A DNA stretch of 64,000 nucleotides from VAZQ01 sp035263865 (GTDB lineage Bacteria > Pseudomonadota > Alphaproteobacteria > Rhizobiales > Xanthobacteraceae). The DNA lies in NCBI GenBank assembly GCA_035263865.1, contig DATFQX010000016.1, forward strand, positions 1-64,000, in the 5' to 3' direction. The notes under the pieces are model-generated. The model was not told the DNA's origin and made no database searches. It saw only the letters and a program-made list of their open reading frames with translations. Both the position numbers and the translations under genes were made by a program. Below, in pieces: positions 1 through 8,630 of this stretch. How positions within the stretch are numbered: position 1 is the stretch's first letter; the number at the start of each line of letters is the position of its first letter.

Positions 1-1096
1 AGACGTTGGCCGCGGCGAGACGCTTCGGCAGATCGGGCGGCACGCCGCCGCTGAAGCGCAATCCGAGATAGTGACCCGCGCGGCGGTGGGGCGGCACGCT
101 GGCGATGCCGAATTCGGCGCGCGCCCGCTCGGCGATGGCGCGCGTGCGCAGCCCCAGCGTCTCGGAGATGCGAGGCACCGTCCATTGCAAGATGAGCTTG
201 AGCGAGGCTTCGGCCACCGGCATCAGCGCAAAGTTGCTGCGCTCCCCGACGTCGAAACGGCGCGCGCCGGGTTGAAAGTCATGGCTGTAGTTGACCAGGC
301 CTGCGAAATCCTCGGAATCCTCGCGCGCAATCCAATTGTGCTCAATGGGACGACCGCGTTGCCAGCGCGGCGCAACGTAGAGAAATCCAAGACTGTACGG
401 CCCGAGCAGCCATTTGTAGCTGGCGACGCCGACAAAATCCGGATCGACGCGCTTCACGTCGAACGGCAGCGCGCCGACCGACTGGGTCGCATCCACGCAG
501 AGGGTGGCGCCGACGCTGCGACACGCGGCTGCGATCGCCTCGAGGTCGATGAGCCCACCGTCGGTCCAATGGCACTGCGGCACGGCGACGATGCCGGTCG
601 ACCCATCGATGAAGGAGAGCAGCGCCGCCGTCCAATCGTCGTCGCCGGGGCGCGGGACCGAGACGAAGGCGGCCCCGGTTCGCTCGGCCAGATCCATCCA
701 TGGATAAACATTGGATGGAAATTGTTCCGACAGCGTCACGATGCGTTGCGTCTTTCGGATTGGAATGTTGTGCGCTGCCTGCGCCATGCCGTAGGACACC
801 GCCGGAGCGAAGGCAATATCGTCGGCTTCGGCATTAATGAGGCCTGCAAACAATTTTCTCACCGCCTCGCTTGAGCTGAAAAAATCAGCCGGAGCGATGG
901 TCCACGGCTGGGTTTTGCGTCGCAGCCCTCGCTCGCCCGCAGCAAGCGAGGCTCTCGGCAACGGCGACAGGTACGCGCAATTCAAGAAAGCGACGTCATC
1001 CGGGATGTCGAAGAGGTGACGCTGGCTCGGCAAAGGACGCGCGGCGATCGAGTTTGCCATTGGAAGATTGTCGGCTTCAGCAAAGGGATATGACAT
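1..1096 (-). CDS. Class V aminotransferase, PLP-dependent (partial, runs off left edge)
   Basis: A minus-strand frame opens at an ATG (1096-1094) and stays open to base 1, so about 365 codons are visible and the C-terminus is missing. The translation is a fold-type I PLP enzyme of the class V (NifS/CsdB-like) group. The cofactor aspartate is D202 in VDATQS, and the Schiff-base lysine is K228 in the ASYKWLLGPY block. The N-terminal stretch DVAFLNCAYLSPLP also fits the family. The substrate cannot be told: family members act as desulfurases, kynureninase-like enzymes or aminotransferases. It lies 30 bases after the stop of the methyltransferase gene on the same strand, so the two probably form an operon. 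A second in-frame ATG at 1060 is a possible alternative start. Confidence 0.88.
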   Translation of the reverse strand, partial: MSYPFAEADNLPMANSIAARPLPSQRHLFDIPDDVAFLNCAYLSPLPRASLAAGERGLRRKTQPWTIAPADFFSSSEAVRKLFAGLINAEADDIAFAPAVSYGMAQAAHNIPIRKTQRIVTLSEQFPSNVYPWMDLAERTGAAFVSVPRPGDDDWTAALLSFIDGSTGIVAVPQCHWTDGGLIDLEAIAAACRSVGATLCVDATQSVGALPFDVKRVDPDFVGVASYKWLLGPYSLGFLYVAPRWQRGRPIEHNWIAREDSEDFAGLVNYSHDFQPGARRFDVGERSNFALMPVAEASLKLILQWTVPRISETLGLRTRAIAERARAEFGIASVPPHRRAGHYLGLRFSGGVPPDLPKRLAAANV

Positions 1097-1126
1097 TGCG
1101 GCCGATCACGCACAAAGCGTCGCGTT

Positions 1127-2188
1127 TCACCGCTTGTCGAAAACCATCACCTTGGAGACGAACGCATTGACGTCGCGGATGTGGGTCAGGCCGCAGCCTG
1201 CGGCAACGCCGCGAAAGTCCTCTCTGAGATAGCTATTGTAGTAGGGCTCATGATAGCTGCCCGGGAAGAGCTTGAGCATGACGTCGTAGTCCGGTTCGTC
1301 ACCGATCTGCAGGGAGTCCACGATGACCAGCCGGCCGCCGCGCCTCAGCACGCGGGCGAACTCTCGAAAAATCATACGGCGTACCTTCGGCGGCAATTCG
1401 TGAAACATGAAGATGCTCGTCACTGCATCCTGGCTTTCGCCCTTGACGGGAAGCGCCTCCCCTTTGCCGACCACGACGTTGATCCAGCACCACCGCTTCA
1501 GCTGCCGTATCGCCTCGGCGACGTAGGCCTCCGACAAATCGATACCCAGCACCGGCAGCCGCGGCCAAGCCTGCTTGAATGAATCGAGGAAACGGCCGGT
1601 GCCGCAGCCGACGTCGAGCAACTTGAGGTGGCGTTGATCGCGCCCGGCGAAGACCTCGTAGAGGGGCACCAGTGCTTGCCGGCGCGTCGCGTTCGCCGAA
1701 CCGTTGAACAGAACTTCGACCTGGGTGTCGTAGCGCTGCGCCGATTCCTGCGTCAGCCATCCGCCCGACTGGAAATGGAAATTCTGGAGGTAGTAGTTTG
1801 GCCGCTTGCCGCGCGTTTGGTCGCTCAGTACCTCGCGGATATCGCCCTTCTCGCGGCGGCGATGGATATCCGGGAGATCCTGGAAGAAGAGGCGCGAGCG
1901 AGCAAGGAGGTCAGGCAATGTGCCGTCGTGATCGGCGGGTACAGGATAGATGCCGGCCTCGACGTTGGCGAGGTCCTGCCGAAACAGGACTGCCATATCG
2001 GCGTAGAGGCGCCGGCGATCGGGCACGCTCACGCGCGCTTGCGGCTGCGGGCGCTCGCCGGCGCGTTCGCGTACGGCTTGGCGCAAGCGTCGCATCACCA
2101 TGCCGTGGCCGATATACCATGCAACGCGCGGCAGCTGCCTTGCGCCGTATACCATGCGGGTGGCGAATTGAGACACGGGATCGGCCAT
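1127..2188 (-). CDS. Class I SAM-dependent methyltransferase
   Basis: This is a protein of about 353 residues with the glycine-rich SAM-binding motif LLDVGCGTGRF near residues 190-200. The acidic end of strand 2 follows (LGIDLSEAYV), then a motif IV-like SIFMFHELPP segment. The catalytic domain fills the C-terminal half. The N-terminal 150 residues are a helical extension rich in Arg and aromatic residues. I start at the ATG at 2188 (MADPVSQFATR); the frame stays open 18 codons further up to 2242, but that extension looks less like a real N-terminus and a GGGG stretch precedes 2188. The acceptor substrate is unknown. It is probably cotranscribed with the downstream aminotransferase. Confidence 0.85.
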   Translation of the reverse strand: MADPVSQFATRMVYGARQLPRVAWYIGHGMVMRRLRQAVRERAGERPQPQARVSVPDRRRLYADMAVLFRQDLANVEAGIYPVPADHDGTLPDLLARSRLFFQDLPDIHRRREKGDIREVLSDQTRGKRPNYYLQNFHFQSGGWLTQESAQRYDTQVEVLFNGSANATRRQALVPLYEVFAGRDQRHLKLLDVGCGTGRFLDSFKQAWPRLPVLGIDLSEAYVAEAIRQLKRWCWINVVVGKGEALPVKGESQDAVTSIFMFHELPPKVRRMIFREFARVLRRGGRLVIVDSLQIGDEPDYDVMLKLFPGSYHEPYYNSYLREDFRGVAAGCGLTHIRDVNAFVSKVMVFDKR

Positions 2189-2282
2189 GCCGTCGCACCC
2201 CAGTCGCTGCGCTACTCCATAACAAGGCTCGGCGAGACGCAACCGTTCCGCCGGTATGAGCTTCGAAACAGTCGGCTATGCC

Positions 2283-2987
2283 TCACATGCCCAGCTTGGC
2301 TGCGAGATCCTCCAGATTCGTCGCCGCGACATCGACGGTTGTGGTGGGAGCGGCTTCGCCTATGCCCGACCCTCGTTCGTTCGGTCGCGCGACGTGGGCG
2401 GTATGCAGCCCGCATTGGGCCGCCGCCTGAAGATCGTCGCTGTGCGCGGCGACCATCATGCAGTCGCCGGGCGTCAAGTCGAATGCCTCGCAGGCGGCGA
2501 GATAGACGCGCGGCTTGCGCTTGTAGTCGCGCGCGATTTCCGCGCCCAGGATCGCGTCCCAGGGAAAATTGTTGCGACGGGCGAGATCGACCATCAGCGA
2601 AATATTGCCGTTCGAGACCGGCGCCAGCAGAAAACGGCGCTTGAGGCGAGCAAGGCCCGCGGGCACGTCGGGCCAGGCGGGAAGCCGGTGCCACGCGAGA
2701 TTGAGATCGCGCGCCGCGTCTTCGGCAAGATCGGCAACCCCGAACCGCGGCAGAATGCGATCGAGGTTGCGCCGGTGCAGCACGTCGAGCTTGCAGAACG
2801 GCGCGCGGCCGGCGCGAATCTCCTCCATGGCGGGCTGGTACTCCTCGCGCCAGGTATCGGCGAAGGCCGACCAGTCGAGGCGATGGCCGGCGGCACCGAG
2901 AATGGTCTCGGCCTCGCGCGCAACGCCGGTGCGAAAATCGACAAGCGTGCCGAAGACGTCGAAGAACAGCGCTTTGACGCTTTTCAT
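2283..2987 (-). CDS. Haloacid dehalogenase, type II (HAD superfamily)
   Basis: A 234-residue protein that starts at the ATG at 2987 and immediately shows HAD motif I, ALFFDVFGTLVDF; the first Asp is the expected nucleophile. Motif II is the Ser in APVSNGN, motif III the Lys around RDYKRKP, and motif IV the acidic pair in VAAHSDDLQAA. This order and spacing match (S)-2-haloacid dehalogenases, which hydrolyse 2-haloalkanoates to 2-hydroxyacids. The frame is open upstream to 3242, but that stretch is Arg/Pro-rich antisense of the next gene and is excluded. The true substrate may be another small phosphorylated or halogenated acid, since family members are often misnamed. Confidence 0.87.
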   Translation of the reverse strand: MKSVKALFFDVFGTLVDFRTGVAREAETILGAAGHRLDWSAFADTWREEYQPAMEEIRAGRAPFCKLDVLHRRNLDRILPRFGVADLAEDAARDLNLAWHRLPAWPDVPAGLARLKRRFLLAPVSNGNISLMVDLARRNNFPWDAILGAEIARDYKRKPRVYLAACEAFDLTPGDCMMVAAHSDDLQAAAQCGLHTAHVARPNERGSGIGEAAPTTTVDVAATNLEDLAAKLGM

Positions 2988-3006
2988 CTGCTTGCAGTCA
3001 GCGCAG

Positions 3007-3771
3007 CTACGATGCCGCCGGCTCCATGCCCTTCGATTTGAGCACCTCGGCGGCGGAGGCGCCCGAGAGCGCATTAAGCAGCGCCTTGGCGGCCGTGCTC
3101 TCTTTGGCCTGCGCGCCGATTCCGGCCGCATAGACGGTGTAGTTCTGAATCTCAGCGGGCAGCGGACCGACCAGCGAGACGCCCTGCACGTGAAGGATTT
3201 CACTGATCTGATGAATGCCGAGCTCGGCCTCCCCCCGCGCAATGTGCTCCGCGACCGCGCCGCCGGGAATCAACTTTGCCTTCGGCTTCACCTCGGCAGC
3301 GACCCCGAGCTTGTCGAGCAGACCGGCGACATAGATGCCGCTCGAACCTCCGGCCGCCGGATCGAGATAGGCAACCGACTTGGCGGCGAGCAGCGCCTGC
3401 TTGAATGCCGCGACCGAGCTGATGTCCGGCTTCGGCGTGCCGTCCTTGACCATGACGCCCACGCCAACGCGCGCAAGGTTGACCCGGCTGCCGGCAACGA
3501 ACTTGCCTTTGCTCGAGAGGTCGTTGACCGCCGCGGGCGTCAACACCGCGAGGTCGAAGGCCTCACCGCTCTCGATGCGTTTGCTCAGCGCGCCGACCGT
3601 GTCGTTTTGAACGGTCACCTTGTGGCCTGTCGTTCGCTCGAAGTCAGGCAGCAGCGTCAGCAGCACCTGCTTGAACGCGCCGGCGGTGAGCACCTTGATC
3701 TCCGCTGCCGCGCCCGCGCGCGGCGCGCCGGCTGCCATGACCATCGCAACCCCCATCGCTAGTATTCGCAT
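3007..3771 (-). CDS. Periplasmic substrate-binding protein, ModA-like
   Basis: A protein of about 254 residues with an N-terminal signal peptide (MRILAMGVAMVMAAGAPRAG, cleavage near AAA-EIK). The ModA-type extracellular solute-binding fold follows: KVLTAGAFKQVLLTLLPDF, then the FDLAVLTPAAV and YLDPAAGGSSGIYVAGLL blocks. Such proteins bind molybdate or other oxyanions/small anions for ABC uptake. No permease or ATPase gene is adjacent, so it is an orphan and the ligand is unknown. I prefer the ATG at 3771 because GGAG lies six bases upstream; in-frame ATGs also exist at 3783 and 3795. A perfect palindrome sits about 155 bases upstream (3926-3945). Confidence 0.82.
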   Translation of the reverse strand: MRILAMGVAMVMAAGAPRAGAAAEIKVLTAGAFKQVLLTLLPDFERTTGHKVTVQNDTVGALSKRIESGEAFDLAVLTPAAVNDLSSKGKFVAGSRVNLARVGVGVMVKDGTPKPDISSVAAFKQALLAAKSVAYLDPAAGGSSGIYVAGLLDKLGVAAEVKPKAKLIPGGAVAEHIARGEAELGIHQISEILHVQGVSLVGPLPAEIQNYTVYAAGIGAQAKESTAAKALLNALSGASAAEVLKSKGMEPAAS

Positions 3772-4084
3772 TGCCTTCTCCATCGCTTGCCACACCTTAG
3801 CGTAAGTGTCGCCGGCACAACGAGTTCTCGCTCAAGCGCCGAGCCGAATTCGCCCCATCCTGCGGCGCAATGGTGCAATGCAAGGTAATCTGATCGCCTT
3901 TACGCCCGGTTTAGCTTTATATTTTCGAATCAAGGGGTTGATTCGCCGATGGGTGACCCCCTCGGTCGCGTTATCCACAATGCCGCGTGTGGAGTTCGCG
4001 TCTGCAACCGGCGCTATCCGGGAACCAAGGAGAGTGTGCGTGATTTGACGCGTGCCGGGCCGGGATAACGAAAGGGACGTACCC
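3772..4084. other. Intergenic region with a perfect palindrome
   Basis: This divergent intergenic stretch of about 313 bases lies between the ModA-like gene (minus) and a small secreted protein gene (plus). No coding region is convincing. It holds an 8-bp perfect inverted repeat, CGAATCAA-GGGG-TTGATTCG, at 3926-3945, preceded by an AT-rich run (3916-3925). Neither side carries a T-tract of the right polarity, so it looks more like an operator than a terminator. Promoters for both neighbours should lie here, but I cannot place them with confidence. Confidence 0.5.
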
Positions 4085-4429
4085 ATGTTCGGAAGCCTCG
4101 CACGGCTCGCGCTTGTCTTTGCTGGCCTCGCCTTTCTCATTCCCGATACTTCAGCTCATGACAGTTGGATTTCGCGTGGCGGCCACCGCAACGCCGCCGG
4201 CGAATGGTGCTGCGGCACCGGCGACTGCTTCGTCGTACCGAAGGAGCGCGTCGTCATGACGGGCGAAGGCTATGTCATCATTCAGGGCCCGCTTGCGGGC
4301 ATGGGGCCTGTGCAGCACGAAGCAATCCCGTTCTCGGAAGCGCAACCCTCCCCTGACGGCGAGTTCTGGCGCTGCAGGCGCCCGGACGGCAGCCGGCGGT
4401 GCTTCTTCGCACCGCCACCATCGACCTGA
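4085..4429 (+). CDS. Small secreted Cys-containing hypothetical protein
   Basis: A protein of about 114 residues that starts at the ATG at 4085, preceded by an AAGGGA-type ribosome site. It has a clear signal peptide (MFGSLARLALVFAGLAFLIP, cleavage before AHDSW). The mature part has a CCGTGDC cluster near residues 36-42 and two further cysteines near the C-terminus (FWRCRRPDGSRRCFF), which suggests one or more disulfides in the periplasm. I recognise it as a conserved hypothetical family of Bradyrhizobium-type genomes, but its function is unknown. The frame extends 11 codons upstream to 4052 without a better start. Confidence 0.8.
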   Translation: MFGSLARLALVFAGLAFLIPDTSAHDSWISRGGHRNAAGEWCCGTGDCFVVPKERVVMTGEGYVIIQGPLAGMGPVQHEAIPFSEAQPSPDGEFWRCRRPDGSRRCFFAPPPST

Positions 4430-4653
4430 GCGACCTGAGGCAATTCTTCATCTTAAACAGCCGATCTCGTTTCCACGGCGCGTTTTTTGCGCTCGGACTC
4501 TGCCTTTTTGCCTCGCTCCACCCATGAAGGGGTGGCGAAGCGCCAAGAGACGTATGGGTGCTCGGACACCCGTGGGCCTGCAAGTAACGCGGCAGGCAAG
4601 GCACCTGGCGAGGTGCCATGCCGCGCGCTTACGCGGGAACGAACGGAATTGCG

Positions 4654-4893
4654 CTAGCCGCGCCCTCCCCGGCGTGCGTGTGCGGACGCGCGCGGCGCGG
4701 AACGCGCGCTCTGGCGCAGCGCCGCCTTCAAATCGGTCGGGCGCCCATGTTTGTGCAACAGGTCGCGAAAGGCCTCGTCGGCGAGCTCCTGGAAGGTCTT
4801 CATCGACTCGTGCCCGAGCAGGTCGAGCGCCTGCCAGGTCTCGGCATCGAATTCCACGAGCTTGCGCCGCGCATCGGCCGGCTTCTTGGCCAT
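4654..4893 (-). CDS. Small basic hypothetical protein
   Basis: A 79-residue protein with an unusually strong ribosome site (AGGAGG five bases before the ATG at 4893), which decides the start. The N-terminal 55 residues (MAKKPADARRKLVEFDAETW, then a helical stretch rich in Leu, Glu and Ala) resemble a ribbon-helix-helix-like or helical domain. The C-terminal 25 residues are Arg/Ala/Ser-rich and probably disordered and nucleic-acid-binding. It is known to me only as a conserved hypothetical protein of Rhizobiales. It diverges from ruvX, with about 200 bases between them. Confidence 0.72.
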   Translation of the reverse strand: MAKKPADARRKLVEFDAETWQALDLLGHESMKTFQELADEAFRDLLHKHGRPTDLKAALRQSARSAPRASAHARRGGRG

Positions 4894-5094
4894 GACAACC
4901 TCCTGCATCCGAGCGAAACCACGCTTGCGCCCGATCGTTCCTCGCACGAGGACGCGATGGTCCGAAAGAAGGGCGCCCAGCCTGCAGCTTAGCCCGCCGA
5001 GAAGGCGGCCAACACACGTAGCGCAGCGCCGCCGCCTAGCTAGCGCGGCGGTTGCCGATGGTCCGCCAGACGCCGGCATGCTACCCATCGGCAA

Positions 5095-5586
5095 ATGCCC
5101 GCATTGCTCCTTCCCCTGGCCGAGGCGGCGGCGCATCTGCCCGCCCGCGGTGCCCTGATCGGCCTTGATCTCGGCAGCAAGACGATCGGGGTGGCGGCAA
5201 GCGATCCGGACCGCCGGCTCGCCTCAGCCGTCGAGACCATCGCGCGCAGGAATTTTTCCGCTGACGCCGCGCGGCTACTCGCGCTTGCCGCCGAACGGCA
5301 AGCGGTCGCCTTCGTTCTCGGGCTTCCCATCAACATGGACGGCAGCGAAGGCCCGCGCGCGCAATCGACCCGCGCCTTTGCCAAGAATCTCGCGCGGCTG
5401 ACAGATCTTCCGATCGCGTTTTGGGACGAGCGGCTGTCCACCGCCGCGGTCGAGCGCGAGCTGATCGTCGCCAATGTGACGCGCGCCCGCCGCGCCAAAG
5501 TCATCGATCAGCACGCCGCTGCTTTCATTCTCCAGGGCGCGCTCGATCGGCTCTCGCGTGGGGCGCTAGCGCTGTCAAAGCATTGA
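5095..5586 (+). CDS. ruvX: RuvX/YqgF, putative pre-16S rRNA nuclease
   Basis: A 163-residue protein of the YqgF/RuvX RNase H-like family. Family motifs are visible: GLDLGSKTIGVAASD (first catalytic Asp in strand 1), VLGLPINMDGSEG, FWDERLST (second acidic residue) and VIDQHAAAFILQ (third Asp). In E. coli the homologue matures the 5' end of 16S rRNA; the Holliday-junction resolvase name is historical. The N-terminal 20 residues before GALIGLDLG are longer than usual, so a later start is possible, although no other ATG precedes the domain. In many Rhizobiales ruvX is followed on the same strand by pyrB, pyrC, plsY, dprA and topA; here those genes are displaced. Confidence 0.92.
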   Translation: MPALLLPLAEAAAHLPARGALIGLDLGSKTIGVAASDPDRRLASAVETIARRNFSADAARLLALAAERQAVAFVLGLPINMDGSEGPRAQSTRAFAKNLARLTDLPIAFWDERLSTAAVERELIVANVTRARRAKVIDQHAAAFILQGALDRLSRGALALSKH

Positions 5587-5856
5587 GAGACGCTGCGTTC
5601 CTCCCTCGCGCTCTCGGGCGATGTTGGCGAGCGGTTGCTTTTGTTTGTGCCCCCGAAGATTCCTGTGAACATGTAGCCTCGAGAAAGCCGTCTGCATATA
5701 AACGCGAGTCGACAATAAAACGTCGCTGAGTGAACTACGGGCACGAGGGCGGGCAAGCTTCCCGACAACCGCACGATAGCTGGCGCTATTCTACGACAGC
5801 AGATTTGTTCTCCCGCGCCGCCATGGCCCGGAAAACAAGGCCTCGCTCCAGACTGC

Positions 5857-6039
5857 CTAGGCCAATTTTTTGAGCTCTTTCTCTACGGCAGTGGCGGAGT
5901 GCCCAACATTCCTCACCGCTTCGGAGAGCCGCTCCTTCGATACACCGAATTTGTCGGCCCAGTACTGAACTTCGTGCGGCTCTAAGAGGCTGATGCGGCT
6001 TCGGTCTTGCGGACCTTTGTTCGTGAGGTCGTCGGACAT
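5857..6039 (-). CDS. DUF3606 domain protein
   Basis: A 60-residue protein beginning MSDDLTNKGPQDRSRISLLE, with a GGGAGAGA ribosome site upstream of the ATG at 6039. The whole protein matches the DUF3606 pattern: a QDRSRI start, a central YWADKFGVSKERL helix-turn segment, and a VGHSATAVEKELKK end. DUF3606 proteins are short, often stress-associated cytoplasmic proteins of unknown role in Rhizobiales. It lies just after the end of dprA with the same orientation. Confidence 0.82.
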   Translation of the reverse strand: MSDDLTNKGPQDRSRISLLEPHEVQYWADKFGVSKERLSEAVRNVGHSATAVEKELKKLA

Positions 6040-6153
6040 AGTGTTCTCTCTCCCATCTGAGGTCCAACGCGATCGTCAGCGGCCGAGTTCCGAAAAGCCG
6101 AAAGAGCGGCATTAGCGGGACGGGCTTCGGTCGCGCCGCGTTCGCTGAAGTGC

Positions 6154-7266
6154 TTAGAGCAGTGAGACTAGAGCGCCCCCATGGCGCTCGAGGCGGCCGG
6201 CGAGCTCAAGCTCCAGCAGAACCACGCGCACGGCGGCGGGCGAGCTTCCCGACAACCGCACGAGATCATCGATCGGCACCGGCGTCGGCCCGAGCAATTC
6301 GACGATGCGCGCGCGCTCCGCGGCGCCGAGCTCGGCAGGCGGGGGAGGCGCCTCCGGCTCTTCGGCGCGCAATTCGATGGGGGTGCCGATGATCGGTCGC
6401 AGGTCTGCGAGCACGTCAGCCGCCTCAGTCACCAGCGTTGCGCCTTGTTTGATCAGATCGTTGCTTCCCTCGGCGCGGGGATCGAGCGGCGAGCCCGGTA
6501 CGGCGAACACCTCGCGGCCCTGCTCGAGCGCGAAGCGGGCGGTGATGAGCGAGCCCGAGCGCCTGGCCGCCTCCACCACCACGACGCCGGCGCAAATGCC
6601 GGAAATGAGCCGATTGCGACGGGGAAAGTCCCGCGCGCGGGGCTCACGCCCGAAGGGCATTTCCGAAACGAGCGCGCCTTGCGCCAGAATCGCGCCGGCG
6701 AGTTCGGCGTGTTCGGGCGGATAGAGGCGGTCATGGCCGCCGGCAAGGACGGCGATGGTGCCGCTCGCCAGACTCGCGCGATGCGCGGCGGCGTCGATGC
6801 CGCGCGCGAGCCCCGAGACGACGGCAAAACCCGCTTCGCCAAGGTCGCGCGCGAGCCGCTCGGCGAAGCGCACGCCCGCCGCCGACGCGTTGCGTGCGCC
6901 GACGACGGCGACCGCGGGCAGATTGAGTGCGGCGGCGTTGCCGCGCACGGCCAAAAGCGGCGGCGCGTCGTCGATCATCTGCAGACGGCGGGGATAATCG
7001 GGCTCGCCGAGCGCCACGAAGCTCACGCCGAGAGTTTTCGCTGCCTTGAATTCGCGCGCGGCGTCCTCGCGGGAGGGCCGGGCAGGCCCCGTGGCGCCGC
7101 CGCGTCGGGCGAGATCGGGTACCGCGGAAAGCGCCGCCCGCGCGCCGCCGTAATGATTGTTGAGTGCGCGGAAGGTGCGCGGCCCCACATTGTCGCTGCG
7201 GATAAGACGCAGCCAATCAAGCCGCTGCTCGTCGCTGAGCCGCACGCCCTCGCTCTTGTCGGTCAC
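6154..7266 (-). CDS. dprA: DNA-processing protein DprA
   Basis: A 370-residue DprA/Smf protein. DprA binds single-stranded DNA entering during natural transformation and loads RecA. An N-terminal helical/HhH-like part (RLDWLRLIRSDNVGPRTFRA) precedes the Rossmann-like domain, which shows VAVVGARNAS, VVSGLARGIDAAAH, SEMPFGREPRARDFPRRNRL, VVVVEAARRSGSLITA and EVFAVPGSP. A winged-helix domain closes the C-terminus (residues 315-370). Length and motif order are typical. The gene is last in the minus-strand run pyrB-pyrC-plsY-dprA. In related genomes topA normally follows at once; here topA is about 19 kb away on the other strand. Confidence 0.94.
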   Translation of the reverse strand: MTDKSEGVRLSDEQRLDWLRLIRSDNVGPRTFRALNNHYGGARAALSAVPDLARRGGATGPARPSREDAAREFKAAKTLGVSFVALGEPDYPRRLQMIDDAPPLLAVRGNAAALNLPAVAVVGARNASAAGVRFAERLARDLGEAGFAVVSGLARGIDAAAHRASLASGTIAVLAGGHDRLYPPEHAELAGAILAQGALVSEMPFGREPRARDFPRRNRLISGICAGVVVVEAARRSGSLITARFALEQGREVFAVPGSPLDPRAEGSNDLIKQGATLVTEAADVLADLRPIIGTPIELRAEEPEAPPPPAELGAAERARIVELLGPTPVPIDDLVRLSGSSPAAVRVVLLELELAGRLERHGGALVSLL

Positions 7267-7449
7267 ACAGCGCCCCGCGGGCGGCTAATCCTCGGCGATA
7301 ACATCGCCGATGTGTAGGCGCGTCACAACCGCCAGTGCATGACGACGGTTGGGCCTCTGCGTGGGACGTTGACGCGCCCGGCAAAGCGAAGTGAGATAGC
7401 GGCGGGAAGGGGCGATGGCGCAGTCGAGCCGGTAGAGGAGAAGACGAAC

Positions 7450-7743
7450 ATGAAGTTTACTCTCGCCGCCATCCTGGTGCTGTCGTTCTACGTTCCCCCG
7501 GCATTCTCCCAAGAGCAAACCGGATCCTCAGCCGTGCCCTTGACCACGACGGTGGGACCGCAGCCCTTGGTGGGGCAGCAGGTCCAGTCATCTGCTGCGC
7601 TGTTTCCTCCTGTCACTGCGACCATCCGGGTCTTCGGGTCTCCAACGGTCCAGCCGGCGCGAGGATTGGGAATAGAGTGCACCCCGGTCGAGCAGAGCAT
7701 TGCTGGCGTTATCATTGGTCCAACCGACCTGTGCGACCGGTAG
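7450..7743 (+). CDS. Small secreted hypothetical protein
   Basis: A 97-residue protein starting at the ATG at 7450, with AGGAG ten bases upstream. The N-terminus is a signal peptide (MKFTLAAILVLSFYVPPAFS, cleavage before QEQTG). The mature part is rich in Thr, Val, Pro and Gly with two cysteines near the C-terminus (IECTP and DLCDR) that could form one disulfide. I recognise no family. It converges on plsY, and a cluster of palindromic repeats fills the gap. Confidence 0.6.
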   Translation: MKFTLAAILVLSFYVPPAFSQEQTGSSAVPLTTTVGPQPLVGQQVQSSAALFPPVTATIRVFGSPTVQPARGLGIECTPVEQSIAGVIIGPTDLCDR

Positions 7744-7800
7744 ATACGTTACAATCATAATCGAACCACATACTGGCGTCATGGCCGGACTTGTCACCGC

Positions 7801-7925
7801 AAGTCGGGTTTACCGACTTGTGGCATTTAAATAGTGCCGAACTCGGGCAAGCCCGAGTTCGGGTGCCATCCACGTCTCCGTCTGAGGCCCCAAAGACGTG
7901 GATGCCCGCGATAAGCACGGGCATG
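7801..7925. repeat. Cluster of nested palindromes between convergent genes
   Basis: Several inverted repeats are packed into 125 bases: AAGTCGG/CCGACTT (7801-7819), TGGCA/TGCC around an AT-rich ATTTAAAT core, a 10-bp stem with a 2-base loop GAACTCGGGC-AA-GCCCGAGTTC (7839-7860), CCACGTCT/AGACGTGG, and ATGCCCG/CGGGCAT ending near 7923. The element sits between the 3' ends of a plus-strand gene (stop 7743) and plsY (stop 7943). It may serve as a bidirectional transcription end, but the stems lack T-tracts. It looks like a composite of dispersed alphaproteobacterial palindromic elements. Confidence 0.7.
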
Positions 7926-7942
7926 ACGAACGAGAGCGTGAT

Positions 7943-8596
7943 TCAATCTGATCGCGACGCGCCTGTAGACGCGCCGATCTTGTCCTCAGTACCGCGCAGG
8001 AGCCGCGCGATGTTGCCGCGGTGCATGATCCACAACAGCACGCTGAGCAGCGCGAACAGCACCGCGTCCGGCTGATCGCCGATGACCCACAGCGCCACTG
8101 GCGTCGCTGCGCTGGCGACGAACGCGGCCAGCGAGGAATAGCGGCTTGCCGCCGCGACCGCGAGCCAGATCAGCGCGAACGCGATGGCGATCGGCCACGC
8201 CAGCGCCAGCAAGAGGCCGATATAGGTCGCGACGCCCTTGCCGCCCTTGAAACCGAGCCAAACTGGGAACAGGTGGCCCAGGAAGGCGCCGGCCGCCGCC
8301 GGGAGCGCGAGCTCGTGGGCGAAATAGCGGTAGTCGCTGCCGTAATAGTAATAGACGAGGAGCACGGCGAGCGTGCCCTTGAGCGCGTCGGCGATGAGCG
8401 TCGCGGCCGCGAGCCCCTTGTGCCCCGTGCGCAGCACGTTCGTCGCCCCGATATTGCCGGAGCCGATCGCGCGGATATCGCCCGTGCCGGCAAGCCGCGT
8501 GAGAAGGAGCCCAAACGGAATCGAGCCGCAGAGATAACCGAAGGCAAACGCCGCGGCATAGGCCGGCAACAGCGACGGATCGAGCAGGCGCGCCAT
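7943..8596 (-). CDS. plsY: Glycerol-3-phosphate acyltransferase PlsY
   Basis: A 217-residue integral membrane acyltransferase that transfers the acyl group of acyl-phosphate to glycerol 3-phosphate, the first step of phospholipid synthesis. The three PlsY loop motifs are visible: FGYLCGSIPFG, the GSGNIGATNVLR motif, and the glycine-rich FPVWLGFKGGKGVATYIG block. Five or so hydrophobic segments run through the protein. The gene lies between pyrC and dprA on the same strand, the usual Rhizobiales neighbourhood. A dispersed repeat separates it from pyrC. Confidence 0.94.
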   Translation of the reverse strand: MARLLDPSLLPAYAAAFAFGYLCGSIPFGLLLTRLAGTGDIRAIGSGNIGATNVLRTGHKGLAAATLIADALKGTLAVLLVYYYYGSDYRYFAHELALPAAAGAFLGHLFPVWLGFKGGKGVATYIGLLLALAWPIAIAFALIWLAVAAASRYSSLAAFVASAATPVALWVIGDQPDAVLFALLSVLLWIMHRGNIARLLRGTEDKIGASTGASRSD

Positions 8597-8630
8597 GGAC
8601 GATGTCCTGCACGGATTAGTTCAGTCTCTC

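Noticed and set aside
1628..2644. Long plus-strand open frame (338 codons)
   Set aside because: It covers the antisense of the methyltransferase and HAD genes, has no family features and is Arg/Ala/Gly-rich like other high-GC shadows.
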